Below are positions 45,190-53,783 of a DNA stretch of 64,000 nt, one piece after another. This stretch comes from Oscillospiraceae bacterium (GTDB lineage Bacteria > Bacillota > Clostridia > Oscillospirales > Oscillospiraceae): contig JAFPWN010000047.1 of NCBI GenBank assembly GCA_017412765.1, positions 1 through 64,000 of the forward strand, written 5' to 3'. Position 1 is the first letter of the stretch. Each line of letters opens with the position of its first letter. A program made the position numbers and the translations under genes. A model generated the notes under the pieces. The model was not told where the DNA came from. It saw nothing but the letters and a program-made list of their open reading frames with translations, and ran no database searches.

Positions 45190-46562
45190 CGAGGTACGAT
45201 CTGAACGAGGCGATCGGAATGGTTGACGATAAGCACCTTTCGCGGGCAGAGAGGGTGAAAAAGCGCCGCCGCTGGCCGTATTACTCCGGTGCGGTGGCGG
45301 CTATGCTTGCAGTTGTTATTTTTGCTTCGGTTGTTCTCGGCTCGTCGCCGTCGGCTTTTGCCGTGAGCGAGGCGGTCTATCCGAAGATGGCGAAGATAAA
45401 CAGCTCGGACTATGTCAAGGATTTACGCACACAGCTTGAATATCGAGGCAGGGGAGAGAACCTCTCGGACTTCTACGCCGATATTATTACCGAGGTGCTA
45501 AGCGATACACAGGGCGAAAATACAGTTTTCTCGCCGCTCAGCATCTACATGGGACTCAGTATGCTCGCGGAGACAACGAACGGCACCACCCGCCGGCAGA
45601 TACTTGACGCGCTGAACGCCGAGAGCATCGAGGCGCTGAGGGCGCAGGCGCACGATATATGGAACGCGAACTACCGCGACACCGGCGCGGTGACAAGCGC
45701 CTTAGCCACAAGCCTATGGCTCTCGGACGACGTTTATTACAAAGAGGATACGATAAAAACCATCTCCGATAATTACTACGCCTCGGTCTACCGCGGCGAT
45801 ATGACCTCGGAGAGCTACAACGCCGCATATCGCAGGTGGCTCGATGAGCAGACGGGCGGAATGCTCAAGGACGCGATCTCCGGCAAGTCCTTTGTGCCGG
45901 ACTGCGTTATGTCGCTTCTCAGCACTGTGTATTTCAAGGCTAAGTGGGCGGCTGAATTCAATAAGGAGAACACAAAGCCCGACACTTTCCACGCGCCGGA
46001 CGGCGACGTTACCGTTGACTTTATGCACAGGACGGTCAATTCCGGCTCGTACTACTGGGGCGAAAAGTTCTCAGCGATCAGTCTCGGAATTAAAGAGGGC
46101 GCCTCAAGAATGCTTCTTATTATGCCGGACGAGGGCTATACGCCGGACGACCTTCTCACTGACAGCGAAGCGCTGAGCTTCATTTCCACGGGAATGACAG
46201 AAAACGTTAAAGCTCTCCGCATAATTATGAGCATACCGAAATTTGACGTGATAGCGACAATCGACATGGAGGAGAGCCTCAGAAATCTCGGTATTACGGA
46301 GGCATTTGATATGTGGGGTGCGGACTTTAGCGGCGCCTTTGACGCCAAGGAGCCGGTATTCCTCAAAAAGGCGGAGCAGGGCGCGCGGCTCGTTCTCGAC
46401 GAGGAGGGAGTCAAGGCGGCGGCATACTTTGACCTCGGACCGGCAAACAGCGCCGCTCCTCCGGAAGAGCAGATCGTGTTCACCCTCGACAGACCGTTTA
46501 TATTTGTCCTTTACGGCGAGGACGTTCAGCCGCTTTTTGCCGGAGTGATAAATAAGCCGTAA
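45186..46562 (+). CDS. Membrane-anchored serpin, translationally coupled to ECF sigma factor
   Basis: A 458-residue protein. Residues 1-27 are cytoplasmic and charged (YDLNEAIGMVDDKHLSRAERVKKRRR), residues about 30-50 form one membrane helix, and residues about 95-458 are an external serpin. The serpin signature FTLDRPFIFVLYGED is present. The hinge reads EEGVKAAAYF (from residue 406): P17 Glu, P15 Gly and Ala at P12-P10 are right for an inhibitory serpin, though P14 is Val, not Thr/Ser. Counting places P1 near Ser 422 before Ala, suggesting an elastase-like target. The N-terminus is like that of small anti-sigma factors, so it may bind the sigma factor while the serpin senses proteases. That coupling is inferred from gene overlap only. 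Confidence 0.9.
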   Translation: MTRYDLNEAIGMVDDKHLSRAERVKKRRRWPYYSGAVAAMLAVVIFASVVLGSSPSAFAVSEAVYPKMAKINSSDYVKDLRTQLEYRGRGENLSDFYADIITEVLSDTQGENTVFSPLSIYMGLSMLAETTNGTTRRQILDALNAESIEALRAQAHDIWNANYRDTGAVTSALATSLWLSDDVYYKEDTIKTISDNYYASVYRGDMTSESYNAAYRRWLDEQTGGMLKDAISGKSFVPDCVMSLLSTVYFKAKWAAEFNKENTKPDTFHAPDGDVTVDFMHRTVNSGSYYWGEKFSAISLGIKEGASRMLLIMPDEGYTPDDLLTDSEALSFISTGMTENVKALRIIMSIPKFDVIATIDMEESLRNLGITEAFDMWGADFSGAFDAKEPVFLKKAEQGARLVLDEEGVKAAAYFDLGPANSAAPPEEQIVFTLDRPFIFVLYGEDVQPLFAGVINKP

Positions 46563-46580
46563 AAAATACTTCTCAAATGC

Positions 46581-46608
46581 GTTTTTATCTGATACAATAG
46601 ATAAAAAC
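46581..46608 (+). promoter_or_regulatory. Perfect palindrome around a -10 box, upstream of the aldo/keto reductase
   Basis: GTTTTTATCT (46581-46590) is repeated inverted as AGATAAAAAC (46599-46608), and the TACAAT between them looks like a -10 box. An operator covering the promoter is likely; a GC-free stem makes a terminator unlikely. Confidence 0.5.
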
Positions 46609-46631
46609 CAAGAGAAGGGTGCGGTGCAGGT

Positions 46632-47744
46632 ATGGAAAACAAGTTCTTTCCGGAAATAAAGGGCAACCTCGGCTTCGGCTGTATGAGGCTCCCGATGGGC
46701 GGCACGATAGTCGGCGACGGCGAGTTCAAAAAAATGATAGACGTGTTCTTTGAGGCGGGCTTCAATTACTTCGACACCGCCCACGGCTATCTAATGGGGC
46801 AGAGTGAAAAGGCGATACGCCGCTGCCTTACGAGCCGCTTCCCGCGCGAGAAATATGTGCTGACCGACAAGCTCACTGAAAACTACTTCAAGAAGCAGGA
46901 GGACATCCGTCCGTTCTTCGAGAGCCAGCTCAAGGCCTGCGGCGTGGAATACTTCGACTTCTACCTTATGCACGCGCAGGGCGCGACAAACTATGAAAAG
47001 TATAAGGAGTGCCGCGCTTATGAAACAGCGTTTGAGCTCAAGGCGGAGGGCAAAATTCGTCACGTCGGAATCTCGTTCCACGATACAGCCGAGTACCTCG
47101 ATAAGATACTCACCGAGTACCCCGATATCGAGGTCGTGCAGATACAGTTCAACTACCTCGATTACGACGATCCCGCCGTTCAGAGCCGCAGGGTATATGA
47201 CGTCTGCGTGAAGCACAATAAACCCGTGCTCGTTATGGAGCCGGTGAAGGGAGGCAACCTCGTCAATCTCCCGAAGGAGGCGCTCGCGCTCCTCGACCCG
47301 GGAAAGAGCCCCGCAAGCTACGCGATCCGCTTCGCCGCCGGCTTTGAGAATATGGCTGTCGTGCTCTCCGGTATGTCGAATCTCGAGCAGATGCAGGACA
47401 ACGCCGGCTATATGAGCGATTTCAAGCCGCTCAATGAAAAGGAGCTTGAAACGATCAAAAAGGTCAATGAGATATTCTCCTCAAAGGCGCTGATACCCTG
47501 CACAGCCTGCCGCTACTGCGTAGAGGGCTGCCCGCAGAAAATACTTATACCCGACCTGTTTGCCTGCTATAATCAGAAAAAGGTGCATCACAGCTGGAAT
47601 CAGAACTTCTACTACCGCGACGTGCTTACGATAAATAACGGCAAGGCTTCCGACTGCATAAAATGTGGCAAATGCGAGCATATCTGCCCGCAGCACCTTA
47701 AGATCCGCGACCTTCTGAAAGACGTAGCGAAGGAATTTGACTGA
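46632..47744 (+). CDS. Aldo/keto reductase with two 4Fe-4S ferredoxin motifs
   Basis: A 370-residue oxidoreductase. Residues 1-265 are an aldo/keto reductase barrel: GFGCMRLPMG, NYFDTAHGYLMGQSEKAI (catalytic Asp and Tyr), YVLTDKL (Lys) and YLMHAQG (His). The C-terminus adds iron-sulfur ligands: CTACRYCVEGCP (from about 286) and CIKCGKCEHICP (from about 340), enough for two clusters. This ferredoxin-linked subgroup is common in anaerobes and may use ferredoxin in place of, or together with, NAD(P)H. Substrate is unknown. It has its own promoter region and terminator. Confidence 0.9.
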   Translation: MENKFFPEIKGNLGFGCMRLPMGGTIVGDGEFKKMIDVFFEAGFNYFDTAHGYLMGQSEKAIRRCLTSRFPREKYVLTDKLTENYFKKQEDIRPFFESQLKACGVEYFDFYLMHAQGATNYEKYKECRAYETAFELKAEGKIRHVGISFHDTAEYLDKILTEYPDIEVVQIQFNYLDYDDPAVQSRRVYDVCVKHNKPVLVMEPVKGGNLVNLPKEALALLDPGKSPASYAIRFAAGFENMAVVLSGMSNLEQMQDNAGYMSDFKPLNEKELETIKKVNEIFSSKALIPCTACRYCVEGCPQKILIPDLFACYNQKKVHHSWNQNFYYRDVLTINNGKASDCIKCGKCEHICPQHLKIRDLLKDVAKEFD

Positions 47745-47755
47745 GAATAACAACG

Positions 47756-47782
47756 ATAAGAGGGCCGAAAGGCTCTCTTATT
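47756..47782 (+). terminator. Terminator after the aldo/keto reductase gene
   Basis: ATAAGAG-GCC pairs with GGC-CTCTTAT around GAAA, followed by T-rich sequence. Confidence 0.85.
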
Positions 47783-48080
47783 CGCTTATTCCGAAACGCA
47801 TTCCGGACTGTCATAATATTTATTATATATAATAAGGTATAATTAATGTATGACTGACCAGAAAAGGATGGAAAAATCCTCCTGTCATAAAAAGTTAAAA
47901 TATGTGTAATTGCTACTTGCAAAACTTGCCTTTTCGTGATATATTAATGTCAACAATATATAGCCTTGAATTATTATGTCTAAACGAATAACATAATATT
48001 CATTCTGTTATATATGTTCGCCGCACAACCCTTTTGTTAAATTACTCCGGAGTGATCCGGAGATAAATGGAGGTAAATAT
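47783..48080 (+). promoter_or_regulatory. AT-rich control region and structured 5' leader of the SLH protein gene
   Basis: A sigma-A-type promoter is clear: TTGCAA (47917-47922), 17-base spacer, TATATT (47940-47945). Upstream, TATGAC/GTCATA with an inner AGGAT/ATCCT (47849-47889) forms a nested stem-loop. In the roughly 130-base leader, TATTATGT/ACATAATA (47972-47998) and CTCCGG/CCGGAG (48045-48062) form two more hairpins, the second ending just before TGGAGG and the start codon. No known riboswitch is recognisable. Such leaders often stabilise abundant surface-protein mRNAs. Confidence 0.65.
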
Positions 48081-50075
48081 ATGAAAAAAATGAAACAAGC
48101 ACTATCATTTCTGTTAGTGGCCTGTATGGTCGTGGCGCTTGCGGCAACTGCTTTTGCGGCAAGCTACACCGACACTGATGGTCACTGGGCAGAAGAGGCG
48201 ATCGAGAGATGGACAAGTCTCGACATCGTCAAGGGTTACGATGACGGTGAGTACAAGCCCGAGAACGATCTCACCAGAGGACAGGCAGCTGTTATCTTCG
48301 CAAGACTTCTTAAGCTCGAGAAGAAAGCAGACATCACCAACTTCACTGACGTTGCAGCAGACGCTTACTATGCAGACGCCATCGCGCAGGTCGTTGCGCG
48401 CGGCATCATGAACGGCAAGAGCTCCAGCTCAATGGATCCCGAGGGACCCCTCACCCGTGAAGAGTTCTTCACCATGCTCGTTCGTGCTATCGGCCTTCCC
48501 GTCGAGGAAAAGTCCGAGAAGACCTTCTCCGATGGAAACAAGGTTTCTGATTGGGCAGCCGGCTCCATCAACGCACTTGTTAATGCCGGTTATGTTCAGG
48601 GCTATGAGAACGGCACCATCCGTCCCGAGAACGACATCAAGCGTTCCGAGATCGTAGCACTATTCCATCAGACCGTCGTTGCTTATGCTAACGAGGACGG
48701 CAAAGAGATCGTTGCTCCCGAGAAGGGCGTTGTCATCGTAGTCGCTGACGACGTTACCGTTAAGTCCGAGAAGGGCGAGGAAGTGACCGTTGTCGTTGCC
48801 AAGGAAGAGGCTACCGTCACCGTTGAGACCGCCGGCGCAGTTTCCGTCGTCGCTGACAGCGCTACCGTCAACGTCGCTGAGGAGAACACCGTCTACGTCA
48901 ACGCTGATGATACAACAATCGCCGCTACCGAGAAGGCCGAGGTCGTTGTCAACGCCAAGGACGCTACCGTATCTCTCGAGGGCACCACTGCTGAGGTCGC
49001 TGTTACCGTAGCAGAGAGCAACGTCGAGATCACCGACGCTCCTAAGGGCACTTCCGTTGCCACTGAGGAGACCGTTACCGGCACTGTCGTTAACGAAGAT
49101 AAGGTCGCTTCCGATTCCTCCTACGTTGTTGGCGAGGAGCCTGCTCCTGCTCCCGCTCCTGTTCACGTACATACCTACGGCACTGAAGAGGGCTGGTACA
49201 AGACCACTCAGGGCAGCGTTACCGTTTACAAGTACGGTTATCAGTGCATCTGCGGCGACGTAAAGCCGTATACTGAGGCCAAGGCCCTCACTCTTACTGC
49301 TGATATGACCTTTGACGCTCCTATCTACATTGCTGAGGGTCAGGACATCACCATCGATCTCGCCGGTCACAACATCATCGCTGACGGCCACGATGCGATC
49401 TACAACTACGGCACTCTTACCGTTAAGTCCGACGGCTTCGTTTATCCTGAGCTCGTTGATGACAACGGCAACCTCGTCTTCAACACCGACAATACCAAGG
49501 GCACCGTCGTCGTAAAGGGCGGCAAGGCTCTTAACGGCATCGTAAACAACGGCACCCTCAGCGTTGAGGCTGCTGCGATCGCTGTTGCTGATGACTTCGG
49601 CAGCGCAATCGTAAACCGCGCCGGCACCACCACCGTTAAGAACGCTGTTCTCGTAGCCACCGGCCTCGGCAACTGCGTCTACGTCATTGACGGCACTGTT
49701 GATCTTAACGAAGGCACCGTTGCTCTCTCCGCAACCTACGGCTTCGCCGGACTCACCCTCGGCGGAACGCTCAACGTTAACGACGGCTCCTACTACTCCA
49801 CTGTCGGCTTCCCGTTCTGCGTAGCTGCTAACGGCGACAAGACTGGCACCATCAACTTCGCAAAGCGCGTTGTAACCGATCGCACCGGTACTGAGATCGA
49901 GGCTGACGGCGGCGCAGGCGAGATTTACTGGCTTGCCGGCTCCATCCAGACTGCTGCCGGACAGGCTGAGGATGACATCTCCGTCATCGCTGCTCTCGAC
50001 ACCGAGATCGACGAGACCGTATCTCAGACTAAGACCTATGCTGAGTACTTCATGGAGAACAAGGCTAACAGCTGA
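48081..50075 (+). CDS. SLH-domain surface protein with beta-solenoid body
   Basis: A 664-residue exported protein. The signal peptide ends near AFA-AS (about 26). Three S-layer homology motifs follow (about 30-72, 92-135, 155-197; for example YTDTDGHWAEEAIERWTS and KGYDDGEYKPENDLTRGQAAV), which bind pyruvylated wall polymer. Residues about 215-350 are Val/Thr/Glu/Ala-rich strands repeating TVxVxA-type units. After a Pro/Ala hinge (APAPAPVHVHTYG) residues about 395-640 look like a right-handed beta-helix (ITIDLAGHNIIADGHDAIYN, LNGIVNNGTLSVEAAAIAV). Codons are strongly biased to GCT/GTT/ATC/AAC, as for an abundant protein. It may be the S-layer or the anchor of the pilins encoded downstream. 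Confidence 0.92.
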   Translation: MKKMKQALSFLLVACMVVALAATAFAASYTDTDGHWAEEAIERWTSLDIVKGYDDGEYKPENDLTRGQAAVIFARLLKLEKKADITNFTDVAADAYYADAIAQVVARGIMNGKSSSSMDPEGPLTREEFFTMLVRAIGLPVEEKSEKTFSDGNKVSDWAAGSINALVNAGYVQGYENGTIRPENDIKRSEIVALFHQTVVAYANEDGKEIVAPEKGVVIVVADDVTVKSEKGEEVTVVVAKEEATVTVETAGAVSVVADSATVNVAEENTVYVNADDTTIAATEKAEVVVNAKDATVSLEGTTAEVAVTVAESNVEITDAPKGTSVATEETVTGTVVNEDKVASDSSYVVGEEPAPAPAPVHVHTYGTEEGWYKTTQGSVTVYKYGYQCICGDVKPYTEAKALTLTADMTFDAPIYIAEGQDITIDLAGHNIIADGHDAIYNYGTLTVKSDGFVYPELVDDNGNLVFNTDNTKGTVVVKGGKALNGIVNNGTLSVEAAAIAVADDFGSAIVNRAGTTTVKNAVLVATGLGNCVYVIDGTVDLNEGTVALSATYGFAGLTLGGTLNVNDGSYYSTVGFPFCVAANGDKTGTINFAKRVVTDRTGTEIEADGGAGEIYWLAGSIQTAAGQAEDDISVIAALDTEIDETVSQTKTYAEYFMENKANS

Positions 50076-50133
50076 AAAACTTGCGTAAGCAATTTTCAAA
50101 ATTTTTAGAAACATGAAATAAAGGAGGAAATTT

Positions 50134-52926
50134 ATGTTTGACATGTTTTTAAAAGCGAGAAACAGCCGCAAGGGTTTTACGATTATTGAGCTTGTCATCG
50201 TCATCGCAATAATCGGAATTCTCTCCGCAGTGCTGATTCCCAACTTCTCCGGCGTTGTCTTCAACGCCAACACCACCGCAGCTGCGGCAAACCTCAGCTC
50301 GATGAACAAGATCGCAAAGACCTCCGCCGGCGCAACCGGCACCCCGACCATGCTTAAGGCTTATGCCGCTGCTGTCCAGAACTTCGGTTATGACAGCGTC
50401 AAGGCTGCTGTCGGAACTGCTGTTTACTCCAGCACCAAGAACGAGTTCGTTCCCCTTGCCGACGTCAAGGTAGAGGATGAGAAGTATGACACTACTAACT
50501 TCTATCCTGTAGCAGCGTCTGCAACTCAGACCGCAGTTGAGTCCTTTGAGGCTCTTCCCTTCGTTGACAAGATTGAAGGAAAGCCGAACCTTGTTACCAC
50601 AATTCTTGCAAATACTATTTCCGGTGACAATGGTAAATATGTTAATGTTTATACCGTTAAAGGTTCTATCGCTCTTTATGATGACCTGAACCTCGGCGAC
50701 GCTGCTGTCGTATTCCTTAACGGCGCAAGCGTTGAGCTTAACGGCAAGACTCTCGGCGCCAAGGCTGTTCTTTTCCTTGATACAACCAATGGCGCTAATG
50801 ATGTTAAGTTCAGTGTTAACGGCGGTATGGTCAATACATATCTTGGCTATGCTGTCACCTCTGTTGCCTCTGAAGACTTTAGCGCCACTTATGCTGCACC
50901 CGCATCCAACAAGATCGAGTTCACTCAGGACGCTATGATCACCAGCCTTGTCGGCGGCGCTTACGTTAACGTTGCGAATGCTTCTTACTACCTCGAAGGC
51001 GGCGTCCTTCTTCCCGGTAATGCGAAGCTTACTCTTGACGGTGAGTCCCACCTTGTAGTCAAGGACGGCGCTTATCTTCTTACCGATAACGGTGATAAGA
51101 CAAACCAGGACTTCGGTGCTGTACAGCTCGTACTTAAAGACGGCACTAAGCTCGACGTTTCCGATAATTCTGTTGTTTCTCTTATTTTTGCTGATGGTGA
51201 AGCAAATCACATTATCAGCGGTCACTCCGTCGGCTCCAATGCCTGGAACTCCGTCAACCCGATGACCTATGAGATCTGCGCTTCCGCTGTTCAGAACACT
51301 CTTGTCCTTTATGCTATGGCAGGTGCCGATCAGGCGACCGTTATGGCTGTATTTGACAAGTTTGCTGTTTCCGTAAACAATACTGTTCAGGGCCTTGCAA
51401 ATAATGGCTATGTTACTGCTACCGGTGCAGTTGCTGCTATTGGTGAAATCAATACTGCCACTGCAAACGCTGTTTACGGTGCTATTTCCTCTTCTGTTGC
51501 AAGCGGAACGAGCGCTGTTGTCGGAAACGCTGCAGCCGGTGCGATCGCTTCTCTCGCAGGTGTTTCTACTCCTGCACAGGTCAGAGCTACCCTTGCTTCT
51601 AATACCTCCAATGCTTCCTCTGAGAATGCTAACTCCAAGTATTCTTCCACTGATTACTCCTTCTACAGCCCGAAGAGTGCTGAGAATCCCAAAGGATATG
51701 ATACTGATGGTACTTATCATATCACCAACGCGAAGCAGCTCTATGCTCTTAGCTGGATCGTTGCCAAGGGAATAGATGACTTCTATGGCCATGTTGTCAG
51801 CATCGACAATGATATCGACCTTGGTGATTATGAGAACTGGAAGCCTATCGGCGACGGTAACTACGGCTTCCGCGGCACCTTGGTTGGTAAAGAGATATCC
51901 GAAGGCAAGTATCCGACTATCAGTAACATGAAGATCGACTCTGAATCCAATACCCTTCTCCTTTCACTCATGGGCAACACCTGGTCCGGAACGGCAACCC
52001 GTGCTGACCGCGAGGGCACTAACTACGGCAGACAGACCGGCGATAAGTATGCAGTCGGCTTCGTCGGCGTACTTGAGAACGGCGGCTCTATCTCCAATCT
52101 TAACTTCTCTAACTGCTATGTACGCCTTGAGTACAACTGGAACTGCTCTGCTGCTATCGTTTGCGGTGTTATGGTAGCCACCGGTGAGGATTACACAGAT
52201 AATGATGGCGGCTTGCATATCACTACGAATCCTGTTTATGATGAACATCATATCGCCACCTCTTATGCTGATTATAAAACTACCGGAAATAATGATATGT
52301 ACAATACCCAGGGGCCTTCTTGGACCTTTGACGGTGATGGAAAAATTAACGGTGCAATAAATTCTACTGCTTATGCAGACAGAGCGTATAAGGGATGGGA
52401 GACCACCATTTATAACGTTACTACCGACTCCTCCTGCGAGGTTATCTGCGCCGGTCGTGCTGCCGGTATCGTAGGTTCCGCAGGCGGACGCTACTCGGCT
52501 GATGGTGGCACGAACAACGATTATGACAGTGCTCCGTATAAAGGTTATCGTAACGGCACAAAGGATAAGGAATCAATTTTCTGCTGCTATGGAAAAACTT
52601 ATATTATCTCCTGCACTAACGGAGCAAAGGTCACTACAAAACCTGAAATCTCAGATAACTATTATGGAGCAGGCGGAATAATCTCCTTCTTCGTTAAAAA
52701 GGGTGGATATGATAATACTATTTATTGGTATGTTGAAGACTGCCATAATAGTGGTTCTATTACCGGTCAGTTTGCTTCCGGTATTGCCGCTCATTATTCT
52801 CCGACTTGCACTAGTATCACCGGATGCAGCAACAACGGAACGCTTACATCTCTTAAGCTTAAAGCCGCTCCTAATTACCACAACTGGACCGATGCATTTG
52901 ACTTTGATGGCAACAAAATTACTTAA
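50134..52926 (+). CDS. Giant type IV pilin-like protein, 930 residues
   Basis: The N-terminus is a class III/IV prepilin: RKG/FTIIELVIVIAIIGILSAVLIP, with the peptidase site between G14 and F15, Glu at mature position 5 and a hydrophobic helix. Ordinary pilins have 130-200 residues; here about 880 residues follow. Residues about 180-400 contain beta-solenoid-like repeats (AAVVFLNGASVELNGKTLGAK, ASYYLEGGVLLPGNAKLTLDGE). Residues about 420-500 are Ala/Gly/Ser-rich and helical. The C-terminus resembles GLUG repeats (FYGHVVSIDNDIDLGDYENW). It uses highly expressed codons. AAAGGAGG precedes the ATG, 58 bases after the SLH gene. It is probably a pilus subunit or cap bearing a large passenger. Confidence 0.85.
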   Translation: MFDMFLKARNSRKGFTIIELVIVIAIIGILSAVLIPNFSGVVFNANTTAAAANLSSMNKIAKTSAGATGTPTMLKAYAAAVQNFGYDSVKAAVGTAVYSSTKNEFVPLADVKVEDEKYDTTNFYPVAASATQTAVESFEALPFVDKIEGKPNLVTTILANTISGDNGKYVNVYTVKGSIALYDDLNLGDAAVVFLNGASVELNGKTLGAKAVLFLDTTNGANDVKFSVNGGMVNTYLGYAVTSVASEDFSATYAAPASNKIEFTQDAMITSLVGGAYVNVANASYYLEGGVLLPGNAKLTLDGESHLVVKDGAYLLTDNGDKTNQDFGAVQLVLKDGTKLDVSDNSVVSLIFADGEANHIISGHSVGSNAWNSVNPMTYEICASAVQNTLVLYAMAGADQATVMAVFDKFAVSVNNTVQGLANNGYVTATGAVAAIGEINTATANAVYGAISSSVASGTSAVVGNAAAGAIASLAGVSTPAQVRATLASNTSNASSENANSKYSSTDYSFYSPKSAENPKGYDTDGTYHITNAKQLYALSWIVAKGIDDFYGHVVSIDNDIDLGDYENWKPIGDGNYGFRGTLVGKEISEGKYPTISNMKIDSESNTLLLSLMGNTWSGTATRADREGTNYGRQTGDKYAVGFVGVLENGGSISNLNFSNCYVRLEYNWNCSAAIVCGVMVATGEDYTDNDGGLHITTNPVYDEHHIATSYADYKTTGNNDMYNTQGPSWTFDGDGKINGAINSTAYADRAYKGWETTIYNVTTDSSCEVICAGRAAGIVGSAGGRYSADGGTNNDYDSAPYKGYRNGTKDKESIFCCYGKTYIISCTNGAKVTTKPEISDNYYGAGGIISFFVKKGGYDNTIYWYVEDCHNSGSITGQFASGIAAHYSPTCTSITGCSNNGTLTSLKLKAAPNYHNWTDAFDFDGNKIT

Positions 52927-53002
52927 TAACTTATTCTAATGTATTAGTGAATAGATTACTAATCTATCCATTATATAATTAATTTTGAAAGGAGAATTTC
53001 CA

Positions 53003-53695
53003 ATGAGAAATTCAAAGAAGGGCTTTACGATAATCGAAATGGTCATCGTAATCGCCATCATCGGCATTCTTGCCAGCGTTCTTATCCCGACCTACGGCAA
53101 CGTAGTTGCTTCCGCAAACGAGAGCGCCGCTCTCCAGACCGCCCGTTCCACCATGACCAACTGGCTCGCTTCCTCTACGAGCGAGTCCGGTGTTCCGACT
53201 TCCGGTAAGGTCGGCACTTATCAGTTCTATGCTGCTTATTTTGAGAGTAAGCAGGCCGATCACGTTTATCAGTATCGTTATACTTCCGGCGGAGTAGAGC
53301 GTACTGATGATAATACATCGTATTATGTAGATTTTGCACATGCTCCGATAGTCGGTGGTACTGGTGTTACTTACACTGCTACTACACTCGTAGTCAAGTA
53401 TGAAAAGGCATACTTTAATCACAATGTTGCCAATTTTGATGAAGATACTTATTATGTAAATGTTTATCGCGTTTATATGGGCACATCCGGTACAGGTGCT
53501 GATACAAAAAATGATTATTTCTATTACATCGAGTATCCCGCAATTGAGGGCGGCGCTTATAACTACGGTTGCACTGTTTATTCCGGCCTTACTAATGGTT
53601 CGATGAAAGTTGATATTCCTACTACCTCTGGTGAAACGACTACTTGGGATAATACAAAAACTCTTGCCGATCTCTTCCCCGCTTCACAAGGCTAA
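53003..53695 (+). CDS. Type IV pilin (probable major pilin)
   Basis: A 230-residue prepilin, started at ATG 53003 because AAAGGAGA lies 8-10 bases upstream (a TTG at 52985 lies before that site). The leader is six residues plus G7/F8: KKG/FTIIEMVIVIAIIGILASVLIP, with Glu at mature position 5. The C-terminal domain (from about 45) is beta-rich, Tyr/Thr-rich and contains one Cys only (YNYGCTVYSG), so no disulfide loop. Size and expressed codon bias make it the best major pilin candidate. It is followed by a strong GC hairpin. Confidence 0.9.
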   Translation: MRNSKKGFTIIEMVIVIAIIGILASVLIPTYGNVVASANESAALQTARSTMTNWLASSTSESGVPTSGKVGTYQFYAAYFESKQADHVYQYRYTSGGVERTDDNTSYYVDFAHAPIVGGTGVTYTATTLVVKYEKAYFNHNVANFDEDTYYVNVYRVYMGTSGTGADTKNDYFYYIEYPAIEGGAYNYGCTVYSGLTNGSMKVDIPTTSGETTTWDNTKTLADLFPASQG

Positions 53696-53723
53696 TCCCT
53701 AACACAACCCCATGCAACTATAT

Positions 53724-53749
53724 CCGCGCCGGACGCGAGTCCGGCGCGG
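53724..53749 (+). terminator. Strong GC hairpin after the pilin gene
   Basis: CCGCGCCGGAC pairs perfectly with GTCCGGCGCGG around GCGA, 28 bases after the pilin stop and 35 before the next start. No T-run follows, so it more likely protects the pilin mRNA 3' end or reduces read-through than ends transcription fully. Confidence 0.75.
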
Positions 53750-53783
53750 GTCATATCTGAGGAAAAAGGTGGTGATTTTTACC

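Noticed and set aside
48660..50351. 563-codon antisense frame over the SLH gene, and a similar one at 50149-51792
   Set aside because: Long antisense frames are expected opposite genes with strongly biased codons; products are Ser/Val/Asn repeats mirroring the sense repeats.
52951..52967. Small inverted repeat ATAGATT/AATCTAT before the pilin gene
   Set aside because: Seven-base arms in very AT-rich DNA are easily found by chance, and no convincing promoter overlaps it.
53712..53783. Upstream start for the PilW-like protein
   Set aside because: It would translate through the GC hairpin and give an unusually long basic leader; ATG 53784 has its own ribosome binding site and a standard leader.
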